Positions 61,899 to 64,000 of a stretch of DNA of 64,000 nt are shown in pieces. The translations under genes were made by a program, and so were the position numbers. The notes under the pieces are model-generated. The model was not told the origin of the DNA. It saw only the letters and a program-made list of their open reading frames with translations, and did not search any database. The DNA lies in the NCBI RefSeq assembly GCF_000473265.1, contig NZ_KI421511.1, forward strand, positions 6,368,360-6,432,359, given 5' to 3'. This DNA comes from Amycolatopsis thermoflava N1165 (GTDB lineage: Bacteria > Actinomycetota > Actinomycetes > Mycobacteriales > Pseudonocardiaceae). How positions within the stretch are numbered: the first letter of the stretch is position 1; the number at the start of each line of letters is the position of its first letter.

Positions 61899-62684
61899 TT
61901 GCTCCTGGCGATCGACGTCGGCAACACGAACATCGTGCTCGGCCTGTACGAGGGCAGTGGGGACGCGGCCAAGCTCGTCGGGGACTGGCGGATGCGGACC
62001 GACGCGCAGATGACCGCCGACGAGCTGGCGCTGACCATGCGCGGCCTGCTCGGCGAGCACGCCGACGCGATCACCGGGATCAGCGCGTTGTCCACCGTGC
62101 CCGCCGTGCTGCGCGAGATGCGGGTCATGCTCGGCCGCTACTACGCGCGGGTGCCGAAGGTCGTCGTCGAGCCCGGCGTCCGCACCGGCGTGCCGCTGCT
62201 GGTGGACAACCCGCGTGAGGTGGGCGCGGACCGGCTGGTCAACACGCTCGCCGCGCACCACCTGTACCGCACGGCGTGCGTCGTGGTGGACTTCGGGACC
62301 TCGACCAACGTGGACGTGATCTCCGCGAAGGGCGAGTTCCTCGGCGGCGCGTTCGCGCCGGGCATCGAGATCTCGGTCGACGCGCTGGCCTCGCGCGCGG
62401 CGGCGCTGCGCAAGGTCGAGCTGGTCCGGCCGCGGTCGGTGATCGGCAAGAACACCGTGGAGTGCCTGCAGTCCGGCATCGTATTCGGGTTCGCGGGCCA
62501 GGTCGACGGCCTGGTGCGGCGGATCGTGCGCGAGCTGACCGCGCGCACGCACGAGCCGGTCACCGTGCTCGCGACCGGCGGGCTGGCGCCGCTGGTGATC
62601 GGCGAGTCGGAGACGATCACCGAGCACGTGCCCGACCTGACGCTGCTGGGCCTGCGCCTGGCCTTCGAACGCCAGACGCGTTAG
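61899..62684 (+). CDS. coaX: Type III pantothenate kinase
   Basis: First committed step of CoA synthesis. The 261-aa ASKHA-fold protein has [16 protein letters not shown] at the start, [20 protein letters not shown] near 105, and [15 protein letters not shown] with [11 protein letters not shown]. The start is a TTG at 61899, 6 bp after panD with GAGGGC upstream; no ATG/GTG fits the conserved N terminus. Its stop overlaps the convergent methyltransferase by 4 bp. Confidence 0.94.
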   Translation: MLLAIDVGNTNIVLGLYEGSGDAAKLVGDWRMRTDAQMTADELALTMRGLLGEHADAITGISALSTVPAVLREMRVMLGRYYARVPKVVVEPGVRTGVPLLVDNPREVGADRLVNTLAAHHLYRTACVVVDFGTSTNVDVISAKGEFLGGAFAPGIEISVDALASRAAALRKVELVRPRSVIGKNTVECLQSGIVFGFAGQVDGLVRRIVRELTARTHEPVTVLATGGLAPLVIGESETITEHVPDLTLLGLRLAFERQTR

Positions 62685-63436
62685 CGGCGGACGGCGCGCA
62701 GCACCGTCGTCAGCAGCGGCAGGTCGAATTCGCCGTTCGCGGTGGCCGGGTTGGCGCGGAGGAATTCCAGCGTCCGCCGCCGCGTCTCCACACGCTCGGC
62801 ATCGTCCGCGACGAGCAGATGGGAATGCGTGGAGATCGTTTCGACCAGGCTTTCGGGTGTGCGGCGGTGCGAGTGCCGGAACGTCTTCTCCTCGAACGCG
62901 CTGAACGCGGGGTGTTCGGGCAGAGTCGCGACCGACCGGCCGCGCTGCACGAAACCGGACACGCGGGCGAATTCGGCGACCCACGGGACGGAATCGTCGT
63001 TGCCGTTCCACAGCCCCGCGACCACGCCGCCGGGGCGCAGCACGCGTGCGATTTCGGTGAGCGCGGCGCCCGGGTCGAACCAGTGGAACGCCTGGCCGGC
63101 GAGCACGGCGTCGGTGCCGGCGTCGGGCAACGGGATCCGTTCCGCCGTGCCGTCCAGGACTTCGATGCCGGGGTGGCGCCGGGTGAACGCGGCGCGCATG
63201 CCCGGATCGGGTTCGACCGCCGTGACGCGCAGCCCGAGCGCACGCAGGCCGCCGGTGAGCTTGCCGGTGCCCGCGGCCAGGTCCACCACTTCCGCGACAC
63301 CGGGCGGCAACGCCCAGCGGAGACCGTCGAGCGGGTAATCGGGACGGTGCTCGTCGTAGACGTCCGCGTGCCCCCCGAATGAGCGGGACCGCCGGTTCCA
63401 CAGCTCGCGATCGGCGGATGAAGTGGCTTCGCTCAC
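62681..63436 (-). CDS. Class I SAM-dependent methyltransferase
   Basis: This 251-aa protein has the UbiE/Methyltransf_11 type fold: [19 protein letters not shown] is motif I near residue 50, [12 protein letters not shown] is the acidic end of strand 2, [14 protein letters not shown] is motif IV, and [16 protein letters not shown] follows. Relatives act on small molecules. GTG 63436 start. Function not deducible. Confidence 0.82.
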   Translation of the reverse strand: MSEATSSADRELWNRRSRSFGGHADVYDEHRPDYPLDGLRWALPPGVAEVVDLAAGTGKLTGGLRALGLRVTAVEPDPGMRAAFTRRHPGIEVLDGTAERIPLPDAGTDAVLAGQAFHWFDPGAALTEIARVLRPGGVVAGLWNGNDDSVPWVAEFARVSGFVQRGRSVATLPEHPAFSAFEEKTFRHSHRRTPESLVETISTHSHLLVADDAERVETRRRTLEFLRANPATANGEFDLPLLTTVLRAVRR

Positions 63437-63522
63437 TCGCGCGATGCTATCGGTGCGCTTGTGCTGGTCGATACAGGTAATCCGGTTGGCCTAGTAGTCA
63501 CGGGGGTTCGTACCCTATCGGC

Positions 63523-64000
63523 ATGACGGATTCCCCCTCCCCGGATCGCCCGGTGCCCGCTGACGACCTGCCCGAACAAATGCGGGTCCGTCGGGCCAAG
63601 CGCGATCGGCTGCTCGCGGAGGGCGTGGAGCCGTACCCGGTCGAAGTGCCGCGCACCCACACGCTCGCCCAGGTGCGCGCGGCGCACCCGGACCTGCCCG
63701 CCGACACGGCCACCGGCGAGGTCGTCGGCGTGACCGGTCGCGTCATGTTCTCGCGCATCGGCGGCAAGCTGTGCTTCGCGACGCTGCGCGAAGGCGACGG
63801 CACCGAACTGCAGGCGATGATCAGCCTCGCGAACGTCGGCGAGGAAGCGCTGGCCGCCTGGAAGGCGGACGTCGACCTCGGCGACCACGTCTACGTGCAC
63901 GGCGAGGTCATCACGTCCAAGCGCGGCGAGCTGTCCATCATGGCCGACGAGTGGCGGATGGCCGCGAAGGCGCTGCGCCCGCTGCCGGTCGCGCACAAGG
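63523..64000 (+). CDS. lysS: Lysyl-tRNA synthetase, class II (N-terminal part, runs off window)
   Basis: It charges tRNA-Lys. The visible 159 residues give the N-terminal helix ([21 protein letters not shown]) and OB-fold anticodon-binding domain ([63 protein letters not shown]). Catalytic motifs lie beyond the end. TACCCT ends 7 bp before the ATG, so the transcript may be leaderless. Position after coaX matches Rv3598c. Confidence 0.93.
   Translation, partial: MTDSPSPDRPVPADDLPEQMRVRRAKRDRLLAEGVEPYPVEVPRTHTLAQVRAAHPDLPADTATGEVVGVTGRVMFSRIGGKLCFATLREGDGTELQAMISLANVGEEALAAWKADVDLGDHVYVHGEVITSKRGELSIMADEWRMAAKALRPLPVAHK

Noticed and set aside
63437-63522. T-box leader for lysS
   Set aside because: Only 86 bp, no antiterminator hairpin; a -10 box lies next to the ATG.
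1-64000. Natural-product gene cluster or defence island
   Set aside because: No PKS, NRPS, restriction, toxin-antitoxin or phage structural genes were seen; the window is mainly conserved core genes with local insertions.

Overview
High-GC actinobacterial chromosome segment. The gene order (murQ/namZ/nagZ, HAD hydrolase and 6C RNA next to ssd, tad pilus genes, helicase, topA, ppa, dacB, tilS, hpt, ftsH, folEPBK, panC, panD, coaX, lysS) closely follows the Rv3598c to Rv3661 region of Mycobacterium tuberculosis as I remember it. MerR/TipAS regulators, GTG starts and many 4-base overlaps point to a Pseudonocardiaceae member, probably Amycolatopsis or a relative. That assignment is inference; no search was run.

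Layout. 1-7.4 kb: end of a degenerate Fic-fold gene, then a minus-strand peptidoglycan-recycling cluster (nagZ-namZ-amiE-like, then murR-murQ) that should strip cell-wall fragments outside the cell and turn MurNAc-6-P into GlcNAc-6-P. No transporter is visible. 7.4-9 kb: HAD phosphatase, 6C small RNA and two DnaA-box-like 9-mers upstream of ssd. 9-15.3 kb: ssd-tadA-tadB, a decayed tandem-repeat array broken by an 885-bp IS5-family element, then tadC, a DUF4244 pilin-like gene, TadE-like and TadG-like genes. 15.8-19.5 kb: primase-like domain protein and an MrfA/SftH-type helicase with a low-complexity insertion. 19.7-25 kb: K+-independent proton pyrophosphatase, lipoprotein, MerR/TipAS regulator, WhiA-like protein, secreted serine protease. 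25.3-33 kb: topA, EspG-like gene, membrane protein, an MFS-thymidylate-kinase fusion with a ruined P-loop, and holB.

33-40 kb: surface protein, tRNA-Thr(CGU), methyltransferase, membrane protein, TetR regulator, gamma carbonic anhydrase, a ZTP riboswitch in front of glyA, and ppa. 40-44.6 kb: dacB, Zn metalloprotease, tilS, hpt. 44.7-48.6 kb: an orphan ESX-type island (PE-like, PPE-like, two EspG genes) with a 170-bp tandem array made from the 3' end of the first espG. 48.8-53.4 kb: ftsH and the tightly overlapped folate operon. 53.4-54.9 kb: an apparent insertion holding two nested-palindrome elements and a MerR regulator. 54.9-59.5 kb: DUF3180 protein, a coiled-coil/repeat membrane protein, 1.1 kb of non-coding repeats, and a PrsW-like protease. 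59.6-64 kb: DUF2520 Rossmann protein, panC, panD, coaX (pantothenate/CoA pathway), a methyltransferase on the other strand, and the start of lysS.

The most unusual items are the nested palindromes at 53.4-53.9 kb, the espG-derived tandem array, the repeat/IS block inside the tad operon, the pseudo-thymidylate-kinase fusion, and the repeat-rich insertion in the helicase.
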